From: Streptomyces sp. NBC_00162
Lineage (GTDB): Bacteria > Actinomycetota > Actinomycetes > Streptomycetales > Streptomycetaceae
Assembly (NCBI RefSeq): GCF_024611995.1
Contig: NZ_CP102509.1
Location: 8,184,001 to 8,248,000 of the forward strand
DNA: 64,000 nt
Reading direction: 5' to 3'
Positions within the stretch are counted from its first letter, which is position 1. Each line of letters opens with the position of its first letter. The notes under the pieces were generated by a model, which had not been told where the DNA came from, did no database searches, and saw only the letters and a program-made list of their open reading frames with translations. This document shows positions 1 through 9,433 of the stretch, in pieces. The position numbers were made by a program, and so were the translations under genes.

Positions 1-924
1 CAGGCCGAGCATCGGGGCCGGGCCGAGCGCCCCGATCTCCTCCTCGCGCAGCTCGATGTCGACGGTGCGGCGCTCGGCTGCGGAGCGGTCCTTGAGCGTC
101 AGCCGGTCCTCGCCCAGCCGTGGCGGGTCGGTGGCCAGCCCCGAGCGGGCGGTCGACAAGGTCAGCCGTACGTCCGACCAGTCCTCACCGGTGCGCTGCC
201 AGACCATCGCCTCGGTCTCCAGCGTCAGGGCGTCCCCGTCGAGCACGGCCCGGTAGGCGGGCCGCCACAGCGCACACGGGGTGAGGTGGCTCAGGCGCAG
301 TTCGGCCGGCCCGGCGGCCGTGGCCTCCACGGTCAACTCGATGTGGCCGACCAGCTCGGCGGGCTCCTCGTCGGAGACGTGCACGGCGTGCTGGACGTCC
401 CGGAGTTCGGCGGCGAGGGCGGCCAGCCGGGCTTCCACGGTGCGCAGTTGTTCGCCGTGCGTATCGCGTTCGTCGTCCACCCGGTCCAGTTCGCGGGCCC
501 AGCGGGTCCCTTCGGTCTCCCCGGAGCCGGCGCCCTCGCCGATCTCCCGCAGCAGATCGGCGGCGAGGCGGCCCAGCAGGCCGAGGCGGGCGTGCAGCCG
601 GTCGCGTCGCCGCCCCAGGGCCAGCTGCTCCTCTCCGAGGGCGTGTACGCGGTGGCGCAGGGCGGAGTCGTCGTCGGCGGACGGCAGCGGCCCGCGGGGC
701 GTCCAGCTGCGGACGATCCGCACGTCGAGCACGGTCGCGGGGGAACCGGCGGTCAGCTCCGCATGGAGGGTCCGGTCGACGGCCAGCGCGCTGACCGGCC
801 CGAGACGCAGCCGTTGGACCCCCGCCGCCAGGTCGAGCACGACGGCGCGCTCGACATGGGCGCGATCCTCGAGGCACGTGACGGCGGTGACGGGGAGGGC
901 GATCGGCTTCGGGGCCGTGGACAT
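1..924 (-). CDS. DUF4139 / mucoidy-inhibitor MuiA family protein (partial, runs off window)
   Basis: Reads from an ATG at 924 to the window edge, so the C-terminus is missing. The first ~100 residues look like the DUF4140-type N-terminal domain (MSTAPKPIALPVTAVTCLED start). An Arg/Glu/Leu-rich coiled coil with LGRRRDRLHARLGLL-type heptads follows, then the start of the beta-rich DUF4139 domain (CALWRPAYRAVLDGDAL, QRTGEDWSDVRLTLSTA). This order matches the MuiA-like family, whose biochemical role is not established. An AGGAG lies ~14 nt upstream of the ATG, and the upstream gene of the same family ends only 8 bp before it, so the two are very probably co-transcribed. Family assignment is firm; function is unknown. 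Confidence 0.8.
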   Translation of the reverse strand, partial: MSTAPKPIALPVTAVTCLEDRAHVERAVVLDLAAGVQRLRLGPVSALAVDRTLHAELTAGSPATVLDVRIVRSWTPRGPLPSADDDSALRHRVHALGEEQLALGRRRDRLHARLGLLGRLAADLLREIGEGAGSGETEGTRWARELDRVDDERDTHGEQLRTVEARLAALAAELRDVQHAVHVSDEEPAELVGHIELTVEATAAGPAELRLSHLTPCALWRPAYRAVLDGDALTLETEAMVWQRTGEDWSDVRLTLSTARSGLATDPPRLGEDRLTLKDRSAAERRTVDIELREEEIGALGPAPMLGL

Positions 925-932
925 GGGGTGCG

Positions 933-3061
933 TCAGCTCCTGCGGTTGCCGCCGACCAGGGCCTTGCCGGTCGGGATGCGGATCTCGTAGCCGCCGTCGA
1001 GGGCGGCGGTGGCGCCTGCGGGCAGGTCCAGCCGCCAGACGCGGGTGCCCGGGGCCAGGTGCTCCGGCCCGGTGCCTTCCTCGGGTGTCGTCCAGTCGGC
1101 CCGTTCCTCGATCCGGACATCCGGTTCGGAGGTCACCGGCACCCGCTCGCGGACCTCGACGGTGACGGGACGCGCGAGCCGGTTCGCCAGCTCCACGTGG
1201 ACGCGGTGGTCGAGCACGGTGGTGTTGTTGCGCAGGCCCGAGGTCGACTCGCGGAGGTTCGTACGGCGGGTGACCCGGATGCTTTCGGCGGGCCCGAGCC
1301 CCACCCGGCGGACACCGCCGGGGGCGAGCGTGGGCAGTGCGGCGGTCAGCAGGAAGTCGTCGTCGACGATGACCTCCACCGGTCCGGCCAGCAGTGCCTG
1401 GTCGGTTGCGTTGGAGAGCACCAACGTCGCGTACACGGTCTGCTCCACCGACGGCACGCAGAGGTACTCGGTGCGCAGGCCGACCGGGATCTCGGCGACG
1501 GTGACGGTGTGCCAGGTGCCGTCCGAGGGAACGTCGGCGCGGGCGGCGGCATCGAAGCGGTGGTCGAAGGACCCGGCCGACTCGCGCGGCCGCACGGCCT
1601 GTCCGGGCAGTGGCAGCGCGGCCACCGCCTCGGCGCGACGGCGGTGCTCGGCCGCCACCGGGTCGGTGGGGGAGCCGGGAAACAGCCGGCCCCGGCGAGC
1701 GCCCTGCTCGTCCGGGCCGCACAGCACGAGGGCGGCGTAGTCCAGCTCGGCGCCGCTCGGCCGCGGCGGACCGGTCACCGGTGCCGGAGAGGGGGCGGCG
1801 CAGCCCGGCCGGGAGCCGCAGGTGCCATGGGGGCGGGTGCTCCTGCGAAGGATCCGGCGCCGGTACGCGGCCTGGCGGCCGGTGGCGGCGGGGCCTGCCG
1901 CGCGAGGGTGGGCATCGCGCCGCCGTAGACCTCCGGGGAGAGCCCGTCGACGCCGCCGGGCATCGGGAACGCGGTCGGCGGACCGCCGTAGCCCTGCGGT
2001 GCCGGCGGCGGGGGAGGCGCCGGTGGCGGAACGGGACCGGATGCGGGGCCGCCCGCGGCAGCCAGGGAAGCGGATCCGGCCCCGACGGCGACAGGAGCGG
2101 CGGTCGGGGCAGGGCGCGGGCCGGCCGCCTCGTACCCGGCGAACAGGCCGGCGAGCCCCGCCGGAGGCTCGCGCCAGCCGGAAGGCGCGGGGGCGGCCTG
2201 ACGGCGTCCGATGCGGATCGAGCGGAGCTTCGGCAGGCCGGTGCGGCGCCGGAGATCGGCGGTGGCCAGGGCTATGCGCACGCCGGTCCAGTCCTCGCCG
2301 GTCCGCTGGGCGACCGAGGCACGCAGCACCAGACGGCCGCTGCCGTCGCCCTGACGGTGAGTGAGCCGGTACGTCGGCACCCAGACGGCGCCCGGCACCC
2401 CGTACTCCAACTCCAGTTCCACCTCGGTGTCACCGGCGCCGTCGAGGGTCAGAACCGCGCAGGGAGTGGTCTCCACGTGCGCTGACGGTGCGTCGGTGGA
2501 GGCGCGGGCGAGCCGGTCGGCGGTGGCGGAGAGCTCGTGCCCGACGTCGCGCAGCGCCTCCTCCAGCTCGACGAGGCGGTCCTGCAGTCCCTTCAACCGC
2601 TCGTCGACGAAGTCGGCGAGCTCCAGCCACGCGTCGACCGGGGTGCGGCGGTGCGGGTCCTCGGGGCTGCGCTCGGGTGGGACCGGGTGGAGGGCCCTGA
2701 CCTCCTCGATCCGGCTCAGCTGTCGGTCCCGGCGGCCCTGCGCTGCCGCGTACGCGTCGCTCAGCCGCTCCACCTCGCGCCGCAACGCGTCGGGCGTGCC
2801 CGTGCCGAGCGGCTCGGCCTCGACTTCCACCCTGGCCTCGGTGACGCGCACCCCGGGGGCGCCCAGGACTCGGGCCCGCAGCGAGCCGGGGTCCAGCGAG
2901 AGGGGCAGTCCCGTCACCCGCACCCGGCCGTCAGGCGGCACGACGCCCCGCGCCAGGCGGCGGCAGACCGCGCCCTGTGCGTACACCACGACCGAATCGA
3001 GGGTCGCGCCCCACCTGTGTGCCGTCTCTGCCCTCATGCGCCCCGCCCCCGCCGCGTCCAT
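933..3061 (-). CDS. DUF4139 domain-containing protein (frameshifted at 1791-1795)
   Basis: The first frame (3061-1775) carries the DUF4140-like N-terminus (TLDSVVVYAQGAVCRR), a coiled coil, the first part of DUF4139 (VWVPTYRLTHRQGDGSG, QRTGEDWTGVRIALATADL) and a long Pro/Ala/Gly linker. The second frame (1778-933) carries the rest (GAELDYAALVL, WHTVTVAEIPVGLRTEYLCVP, ending GYEIRIPTGKALVGGNRRS). The break lies in a five-C run (minus sense) inside the Pro-rich linker; one more C joins the frames without loss, giving ~709 residues, normal for the family. A two-gene reading through the GTGA overlap at the junction is possible but less likely, because neither half is a complete DUF4139 protein. 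Start at 3061; an in-frame ATG at 3037 with a G-rich upstream stretch is an alternative. It pairs with the paralogue downstream. Confidence 0.8.
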
Positions 3062-3399
3062 GCTGAGCGAAGCCTACGCCCTGGCGGTCGGCGTATCGCG
3101 TCGAGGCCCGACGCCGAAGACGACCGCGGCCCGACCTCCGTCCGCGCGTCGCGCCCCCATCTCCCATCGTCGTTCGTCACGCACTGGGGAAGCGGGCGAA
3201 TCTGCCTAGTGAGGCCACTGTCGCCTGTCAAGTCCCGAAAATCCGCAACATGACGCCTACCGAGGCCAGGGGCTTAATCAAGACATGGGCTCACGCACGA
3301 CAGGTGGGCCCAACCGCGTCCACTGGTGGAGAGAGGGGCCCGTCTGGCCGCCTTTTCATTTTTTCTCGCGGGAACGGAACTGCGATAAGGAGCCAGCGC
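3062..3399. other. Divergent intergenic region, DUF4139 / DUF6777
   Basis: There is no convincing gene here. The stretch separates two divergent transcripts and must hold promoters for both. It includes an unusually AT-rich patch (about 3350-3366, cttttcattttttc) just before the leader ORF at 3400. I could not assign -35/-10 boxes with confidence. Confidence 0.4.
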
Positions 3400-3453
3400 A
3401 TGCGAATAGTCGTGATTTTCCCGATGTCCTACGTCGGGGGGCGAGTGTCGTGA
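3400..3453 (+). CDS. 17-residue leader ORF overlapping the DUF6777 start
   Basis: ATG at 3400 is preceded by AAGGAG at 3387-3392 (7-nt spacing), the best ribosome binding site in this region. It encodes MRIVVIFPMSYVGGRVS and stops at TGA 3451-3453, overlapping the proposed GTG start (3450) of the DUF6777 gene as GTGA. That geometry is typical of translational coupling: ribosomes finishing the short ORF would reinitiate at the GTG. An alternative is that this is the true 5' end of the DUF6777 gene separated by another indel. Too short for homology support. Confidence 0.4.
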   Translation: MRIVVIFPMSYVGGRVS

Positions 3454-5134
3454 GCTCCCTTCCTCCTGCGTCCGAGCGCCCCACCGGCCCCCCGGCCGGT
3501 CCGCTGTCCGGTCGGCCGACCAATGGGCAGACTTCGCCGCCAGGGCCTCCACCATCAGCGGGGCCACCGCCTCCGCCGCCACCAGCACCTCCGCCCCCGC
3601 CGAGGTCTGCAGGTCCGCCGCCCGGCAGCGGCGAGTCAGGTGAGCCGGGCCGGCGCCGCCGAGGGTCGGCTCGGGGGTGGCGTTCGCGCGGAACCGTCCT
3701 GAGTGCGAGCACTGCGGTGGTCTTGGCGACGGCGGTGGTCTTCGCCGTCACCGTCATGGGCGGGAACAAGGCAGCCGGCGGAGAGGTCTTCCTCACGGCC
3801 GCCTCGGCGGCCGGCCCCGATCCGTTCACCCCCTCGACGGCCACGGAGTCCAAGGACGCCGGAGTCACACCCGCGACCGCGGGCAAGGCAAAGGACGGTA
3901 CGAGCGGGACGCGCACCCTCGAGGTCAACGGTGCGCACCCGGGGCTGTACGGGGGCACGCGGAACGTCGCGAGCTGCGACGTCGAGAGGCAGATCACGTT
4001 CCTCACGCAGCAATCGGACAAGGGGAAGGCCTTCGCCGCCCCCCTGGGCATCCGACAGCCCGACATCCCCTCCTATCTACGGTCTCTGACGCCCGTTCAG
4101 CTGGGCTGGGACACCCGGGTCACCAACCACGGGTACAGGAACGGCGCGTCCACTGGCTATCAGGCGATCCTGCAGGCCGGCACGCCCGTCCTGGTCGACG
4201 ACCGCGGCATGCCTCGAGTCCGCTGCTCCTGCGGCAACCCCTGACCCCGCCCGTCGCCGTCAAGGGCAGGCAGACCTACAGGGGCAAGGCGTGGCCATCG
4301 TTCCAGTCCTCCGATCGCGTTGCGGTCAAACCCGCCGAGAAGCCGGTGAAGACCGTCACGATGTTCGACCAGGACCGCAAGGGATGGTATGGGCGCCAGA
4401 GCGGCGACGTGTGGGGCAGGCATGACCGCGAGATACCTCCGCCGGAGGGCCGCACACCCGACTCGCCGTACCCGGTCCTGCCCTCGCCCCATCCGGGATC
4501 AGTGGAGAAGTCCACGGACAAGGACAAGGACAGGGAGCCCGACAGGGACGGCAACAAGGAGAACGACCCAGCCCAGCACCCAGGCAAGGACCCCGGCCAT
4601 ACGCCGGACCGGGTGCCTGGGAAGGAGCCTGGCGGCGAGCCGGGCAATAGGCCGGGCCTGGACCCGGACCCCGGCAAGGCGTCGGACCAAGGTTCGGGGA
4701 GGGAGCCAGGTAGGAATCCCGGCCACGAGTCGGGCGACGGCCCGGGCCAGGACCCGGGGAAGGATCTCGGCCATACGCCGGACCGGGTGCCTGGGAAGGA
4801 GCCTGGCGGCGAGCCGGGCAGCAAGCCGGGCCAGGACCCGGACCCCGGCAAGGCGTCGGACCAAGGTTCGGGGAGGGAGCCCGGCAGGAATCCCGGCCAC
4901 GAGTCGGGCGACGGCCCGGGCCAGGACCCGGGGAAGGATCTCGGCCATACGCCGGATCGGGTGCCTGGGAAGGAGCCTGGCGGCGAGCCGGGCAGCAAGC
5001 CGGGCCAGGACCCGGACCCTGGCAAGGCGTCGGACCAAGGTTCGGGGAGGGAGCCCGGCAGGAATCCCGGCCACGAGTCGGGCGACGAGTCGGGCCAGCA
5101 CCCGGGGAAGGGCCGGGGTCAGAACGCCACGTAA
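3450..5134 (+). CDS. DUF6777 membrane-anchored protein with repeat tail (frameshifted at 4238-4241)
   Basis: GTG start at 3450 (SSLPPASERPTGPP, the usual opening of this streptomycete family). A cytoplasmic Pro/Gly-rich head is followed by an Arg-rich stop-transfer stretch and one membrane helix (TVLSASTAVVLATAVVFAV, about 3690-3755). The extracytoplasmic DUF6777 domain follows: AASAAGPDPFTPSTA, GLYGGTRNVASCDVERQITF, LRSLTPVQLGWDTRVTNHGY, VDDRGMPRVRCSCGNP. The frame breaks after CGNP, where the family continues LTPPV; a fifth C in the four-C run at 4238-4241 restores it. The restored frame continues (KAWPSFQSSDRVAV, FDQDRKGWYGRQSGD) into a charged Pro/Gly tail of three 58-residue repeats ending in TAA at 5132-5134. 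Family placement is secure; function unknown. The long repeat tail looks cell-wall-spanning by composition. Confidence 0.75.
4580..5101 (+). repeat. Three tandem 174-bp coding repeats (58 aa each)
   Basis: Three head-to-tail copies start at about 4580, 4754 and 4928; the same landmark recurs at 4601, 4775 and 4949, exactly 174 bp apart. Each encodes 58 residues of PGxxPG-type charged repeat (for example PGKEPGGEPGSKPGQDPDPG). The copies are nearly identical at DNA level; the first differs at a few codons (NRPGLD instead of SKPGQD) and the last ends GDESGQH instead of GDGPGQD. Such recent in-frame tandem duplication predicts copy-number variation between strains. Confidence 0.9.
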
Positions 5135-5423
5135 TCCGGACGGCCTTGTGGGCGGACCGACGAAGGCGCCTGACTCGGACAAATATCCAGGTCACGTGGC
5201 AGTCGGTCTTGTCGAACCGAGGCCGACGGCCGGCCCGTACAGCGCGGAGGGGTGGCGGCCGTCCAGTGGACGGGCCGTTCTCGCTTCGGGCGTGTGCTGG
5301 GGGGCGAGGCGGTCGAGACGTCGGCAAGCCAGGCCGCCCGCAGCCCACGTCCGACGGCTTCACCCGGTTGTGGCGGCCGAGTTGCTCCCTGCCGACTGCC
5401 AGGACGCCGCGCCCTGCCGGATT

Positions 5424-6178
5424 TCAGGCGAGGTTTTTCTCCAGCGCTGTGACGTACTGCTTGACGGCGTGGTCGCGCAGGGCGTCGCCGGCGGGGGCCA
5501 ACAGGTCGGCGGTGGCGCCTTTGACCCGGTCGGTGAGGCTTCCCAGCAGCGGCATCGAGGAGCGGACGCGGCCTGTGGAGTCGATGTAGTGCAGAGTGTC
5601 GGCGTGGGTGTAGGCAGGCTCGGGCGGCAGCTGGGGGACGATGTCGTTGTTGTTGACGTAGCGGTGCAGGCGGTCCTTGAAGCCCCTGTTGCAGGAGGCA
5701 GCCAGCAGCCGGTCGCAGGTGCGGGGCTGGCCGTAGGTGTAGATGCCGTCGGCCTGCAGGCGCGGCTCTTCCAGATACATGCGGCAGCCGGCGAGCATCG
5801 CGAGGGCGCCGCCGAGGCTGTGGCCGGTGAACCACACGCTCTGGTCGTTGTCCCGCAGGTCGGCGAGGGCGTCCTTGACCGTGGGGAAGACGGAGTCGAG
5901 GGCTTGGCCGAAGCCGTAGTGGATGTAGCCGGTCTTTCCCGGTCCTGGCCAGGGCGGGGTGGTGGCGTCGGAGAGCCAGTCGCGGATCTGCGCCGGCTCG
6001 GTGCCCCGGAACCCGGTGATGATCATTTTGTCGCTGGCGATCGTGTACGCCTGAGTGTCCTCCGGCGGGAAGGGCGGCGTGAACCGGGTGTGGTGGTGCC
6101 GGGTCCGGTTGAAGCCCCATTCGCGGGCGGTGGTGTCGATGGTGCTCTCGTTCTTGTAGGCCAGCCCGGATAGGCGGT
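5424..6178 (-). pseudogene. Class-3 lipase family protein, 5' end missing
   Basis: The frame gives a typical lipase (class 3) alpha/beta hydrolase. It has an N-terminal YKNESTIDTTAREWGFNRTR stretch, an oxyanion region MIITGFRGTEP, the nucleophile elbow WFTGHSLGGALAML, and later GQPRTCDRLLAA, RYVNNNDIVPQLPPEP and an LHYID segment that should carry the catalytic His. Reading back from LAYKNES, similarity stops near 6178, and the frame continues to a TGA near 6230 without any ATG or GTG. So the first ~20-30 residues and the start codon are lost or in another frame. An internal ATG at 6026 would cut off the first beta strands and is probably not the native start. It lies downstream of the DUF4157 gene on the same strand, but a strong terminator separates them. 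Confidence 0.65.
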
Positions 6179-6489
6179 GACCGGGCCGGGGATGCCGCCA
6201 GGGTGCGGCCGACGCTAGCGACCGGCCGGTGCCGCGGCGGGGAGGGTGAGGTGCAGGAACGGTCCACCCTCACCCGGACGGCCAGGCATCGGACCGTCGT
6301 CGGTATCGCGCGCCACACTCTGCTTGTGCCGAGGAGTCGGGGGCCCTGGCCGGCCGAGCAGCGAAAGGCGTGGGCCGGCTCGGACGGGGCTTGCCTAGGG
6401 CGGGCGGCTGTGTCGGCCCGCGTACCTGACGGCCTGCTGCCGCGTGTGTGCGGGCCGCGGGGCTGTGGCGGGCGAACAGTTCGCTGATC

Positions 6490-6640
6490 GCCGGCATCCG
6501 GATGCGGACGTGAGGTGAGCTGGTGCAGGTCGTTCCGGTACTCGTCGACTTCGCCGGCGGTGAGAAGCTCGTCGAAGGCCAGGCACTCGTCCCGGTCGAA
6601 CGCGGCGATGTACCCGGCGAGTCCACCCGAGTGGGCCGGG
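6490..6640 (-). other. Unrecognised ORF remnant
   Basis: Between the terminator at 6651-6693 and the truncated lipase, one minus frame encodes AGYIAAFDRDECLAFDELL and TAGEVDEYRNDLHQLTS. Its acidic/aromatic composition looks like real protein rather than antisense noise, but the frame soon dissolves into Arg/Pro-rich sequence. It may be a decayed gene or a damaged small protein. I do not recognise the family. Confidence 0.25.
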
Positions 6641-6650
6641 CGCCCCGGGA

Positions 6651-6693
6651 GACGGAACTGGGCGGCACCCGATGGGTGCCGCCCAGTTCCGTC
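6651..6693 (-). terminator. Perfect 20-bp hairpin downstream of the DUF4157 gene
   Basis: Arms 6651-6670 and 6674-6693 are perfectly complementary over 20 bp with a 3-nt loop. The hairpin begins 10 bp after the stop codon of the DUF4157 gene. It lacks a long U tract, as is usual in streptomycetes, but its strength and position make it a convincing terminator. Confidence 0.85.
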
Positions 6694-6703
6694 GGAAAAG
6701 CTG

Positions 6704-9433
6704 CTACTCGCTGCCCGGGAGTCCGAGGAGGTGGTCGACGAAGCTCTTGTAGGCATCGGGCTTCCGGTAGTCCGATTTGAGCTTCTCTTCCCTGCTCTGC
6801 AGACCGGAGGCGAGGTCGGTCTTCATCAGGAAGTCGCGCAGGTGCTGCCCGCCGATCCAGCGGCCGAGGTCCTTGGTGGCGGAGGCCTGGTCGCTGAAAG
6901 CCCCCATCCTGCCTTCCTGCTGCATGTTCTGCAGAGCTGCCGCCGCGGCCTTGAACTGGGGCTGGCCGGGTCCCGGTGTACCCCGCTGGTCGAAGTCCCG
7001 GCTGACGGCGGCGATGCTGTCGATGTCCGGCTGCTTGACCCCGGCGCCGGCGTACAGCGACTGCCGGAACGCCTTGCTCTGCTCCATGCCGATGCTCTCG
7101 TACATGATGGTCTTGCCGGCCGACAGCGCCTCGGAGGTGCTCTGGTTGCCGGTCGTCATCACGATCGGCTCGCTCGCCTTGATCAGCGTCAGCATGTCGT
7201 CGTGCGGGACCCGTTCGGTCGTGATCCAGTGCATTGTCTTGCCGGCGCCGCCGGTGTCCTGGACCGTGATCGTCGGGGCCGGTTTCTCGGAGGACACCTC
7301 CACCAGCCGGATCTTGGCCACCCCGAGCCCCGCGAGGTCGCGCTTCATGGTGTCGTCGAGCGCCGGCATCTGCGTGGGCGAGGACTGGACGACGTGCACG
7401 TCGTTGTTGTTGCCGTTTTCGACCTCGGCCACGGTGAGCGCGAACCGCATCGCGCTCTTGTTGGAGTAGGCGAAGTACAGCCGGGAAGTGGCGGCGGCAG
7501 CATACTCCTTCGCCGCCTGCTCCTGGTCTTCCGGGAAGAGCGCGGTCAGTAGACCTTTGGACTTGAGCGCCTGGAGGTTCTCCAACCGGGCGGCCCGCTT
7601 GTTCTCCTCGCCCGCAATGCTGTCCTGGTTCTGTTTGTAGGACCGCAGACCGGCGTCGAAGGTGATACCGACCTCTCCGGCACCGAGTCCGGTGGTGTAG
7701 CCGGTCCCGGCGGCGCCAGGCGGTAGCGACTCCTTCTTGGAGTACTCGGTCATCGCGGAGACCGTGCTGCCCCATTTGTGGACGCTCTGCTGGAAGTTCT
7801 TGGTAGCGGCCAGCTGCGGGGCAACGACCGTGTGGGTGGGGGCCTTGCCGGGACCGAGTTGCGGAGCGGTGGGAGTGGCGCCGTCGAGCACCGTGAACGG
7901 GTGGCCGGAGTCGTTGAAAACGCCTGGCTGCTTCTTGTGCGCTGCCTCGGCGGTCAGCAGTGCGATGTCGTTCTTGTTCTCCTCGGTCCGCGGGAAGTTC
8001 TCGCGCAACGCGTCGGCGGTCTTGACGCCCAGCATCAGGTCGCCCCTGCCCTGGGCCTCATGGGTGAAGACCGCGATGGGTGCCCGGCCGGTCCACTCCA
8101 GGCAGCTGTAGAGCTGGTCGATGAGGTGCGGCATGATCTGGGCCTTGTTGTTGAGCCTCACGGATCCGGCCATCTGCTGGAACACCGCGTCGTTCAACTG
8201 GCTTGCGGCCCGTCGGCGCAGGTACTTGCGGGGAGCGGCGCGCTCCATCTCCAGTTCGTCCCGGGCCTGCGCGGAGTTCGCCGCGAAGTCCTCCACCGAG
8301 ACCTGCTCGGCGACCCCCTTCTCCCGCTCCTCGACCGGCACTGGAGGCGCGGTGGTGTGGGCGTGCGGTGCCGGGGCCTGCGTCGAGGGGACCTGCTGCT
8401 GGGTGGCCGTGGAGCTCGACTGCTGCCCGGCCGTGGTGAGCCCGGTCGGTTTGGGCTTGGGCTTGGGCGCCGGCCGCAGGGGTCGGGCCGGGGTGGTCGT
8501 GGCCGGGGTGGTGGACGCCGGAACAACCCCCGAAGCCGACGTGTCCCCGGACTGCTGCGGCGGCTGGAGACCCAGCGCCGACGCGAGGCCGCCGAGGCTG
8601 TCGTAGGCCGTCGCGCCGGTACGTGCCGCGTTGACCGCACTCCACTTCGGTGCCGAACCCGGGACCTGCTCCTTCAGCTCCCTGATCGCCTGAGCGGTGT
8701 CGTAACTGCTCAGGTCACCCTGGAAGACCCGCTGCACGGGGGGCGACGACGCGGAGTCCCCACCGCCCGACGCTGGGGGCGCGTCGGCGCCCGAGAGGCC
8801 GCCCTGCGGGGCGGGGCGGCTCATCACCCGACGGGCGTTGGCCTCTGCCTCCCGCTCGAACCGGTCGGAAGGGTCCGACACCCGCAGGCCCGCACCGTTG
8901 TCAGCGCCGGCGACCGGCCCCTGCCGCTGCTGAATGACGTGCGTCAACTCGTGAGCCAGGGTCTGCTTGTCGGCGCCGCCCTGGCCGACGACCACATGGC
9001 TGCCCGAGGTGTAGGCGCGGGCACCGACTTCGGCTGCGGAGGCCTTCGCGGCGCTGTCGGTGTGGATGCGGACGTCCGAGAAGTCCGCCCCGAGGCGGGA
9101 TTCCATGTCCGTGCGGGTGGCGTCGTCCAGGGGCCGGCCGGGGGCGCGCAGGACGTCGTGGACGGCGGAGCGCTGCACGGCGGGCTGTGCGGTGCTCTGG
9201 TGGCCGCAACTGTCACTGTGCTGGTGCTCTTCCAGGGCCCGTTGATGGCCGGCCTGCCGGAGCATCTGGACCACGGCTGCGTTGCCCGCCGTACTCTGCA
9301 GCGCGAGCAGTCCCTGCGGTCCTGACTCGCCCCGTCCCTGCGCGGCGGACGCCCCCTCATTGAGGCGGGGCCCTGGTCCGGCTTCCTCTCGTCGCCCGAT
9401 CTGTCGTTGCGCTGCGTCCGCACTGAGCACCAT
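6704..9433 (-). CDS. DUF4157 protein with glycosyltransferase-like C-terminal domain (toxin/effector candidate)
   Basis: About 909 residues from ATG 9433; the open frame begins at 9526, and a GTG at 9423 in another frame also gives a plausible family start, so the 5' end may hold an indel. Near the N-terminus is the LLALQSTAGNAAVVQMLR helix common in these proteins. The DUF4157 zincin-like domain follows, with LGADFSDVRIHTDSAA, ARAYTSGSHVVVG and the metal motif LAHELTHVIQQRQG. A Pro/Thr/Gln-rich linker leads to a ~500-residue C-terminal region. There GRAPIAVFTHEAQGRGDLML and IVMTTGNQSTSEALSAGKTI resemble GT-B glycosyltransferase active-site strands. DUF4157 domains commonly lead polymorphic or contractile-injection-associated effectors. 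No secretion signal is visible. The GT assignment is inference. Confidence 0.75.
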   Translation of the reverse strand: MVLSADAAQRQIGRREEAGPGPRLNEGASAAQGRGESGPQGLLALQSTAGNAAVVQMLRQAGHQRALEEHQHSDSCGHQSTAQPAVQRSAVHDVLRAPGRPLDDATRTDMESRLGADFSDVRIHTDSAAKASAAEVGARAYTSGSHVVVGQGGADKQTLAHELTHVIQQRQGPVAGADNGAGLRVSDPSDRFEREAEANARRVMSRPAPQGGLSGADAPPASGGGDSASSPPVQRVFQGDLSSYDTAQAIRELKEQVPGSAPKWSAVNAARTGATAYDSLGGLASALGLQPPQQSGDTSASGVVPASTTPATTTPARPLRPAPKPKPKPTGLTTAGQQSSSTATQQQVPSTQAPAPHAHTTAPPVPVEEREKGVAEQVSVEDFAANSAQARDELEMERAAPRKYLRRRAASQLNDAVFQQMAGSVRLNNKAQIMPHLIDQLYSCLEWTGRAPIAVFTHEAQGRGDLMLGVKTADALRENFPRTEENKNDIALLTAEAAHKKQPGVFNDSGHPFTVLDGATPTAPQLGPGKAPTHTVVAPQLAATKNFQQSVHKWGSTVSAMTEYSKKESLPPGAAGTGYTTGLGAGEVGITFDAGLRSYKQNQDSIAGEENKRAARLENLQALKSKGLLTALFPEDQEQAAKEYAAAATSRLYFAYSNKSAMRFALTVAEVENGNNNDVHVVQSSPTQMPALDDTMKRDLAGLGVAKIRLVEVSSEKPAPTITVQDTGGAGKTMHWITTERVPHDDMLTLIKASEPIVMTTGNQSTSEALSAGKTIMYESIGMEQSKAFRQSLYAGAGVKQPDIDSIAAVSRDFDQRGTPGPGQPQFKAAAAALQNMQQEGRMGAFSDQASATKDLGRWIGGQHLRDFLMKTDLASGLQSREEKLKSDYRKPDAYKSFVDHLLGLPGSE

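Noticed and set aside
1774..1778. Two separate DUF4139 genes with a GTGA overlap
   Set aside because: Neither half alone is a complete family member and a one-base change in the adjacent C run joins them precisely.
4580..5101. Tandem repeats as a CRISPR array
   Set aside because: Units are contiguous 174-bp coding repeats without spacers, in frame with the DUF6777 gene.
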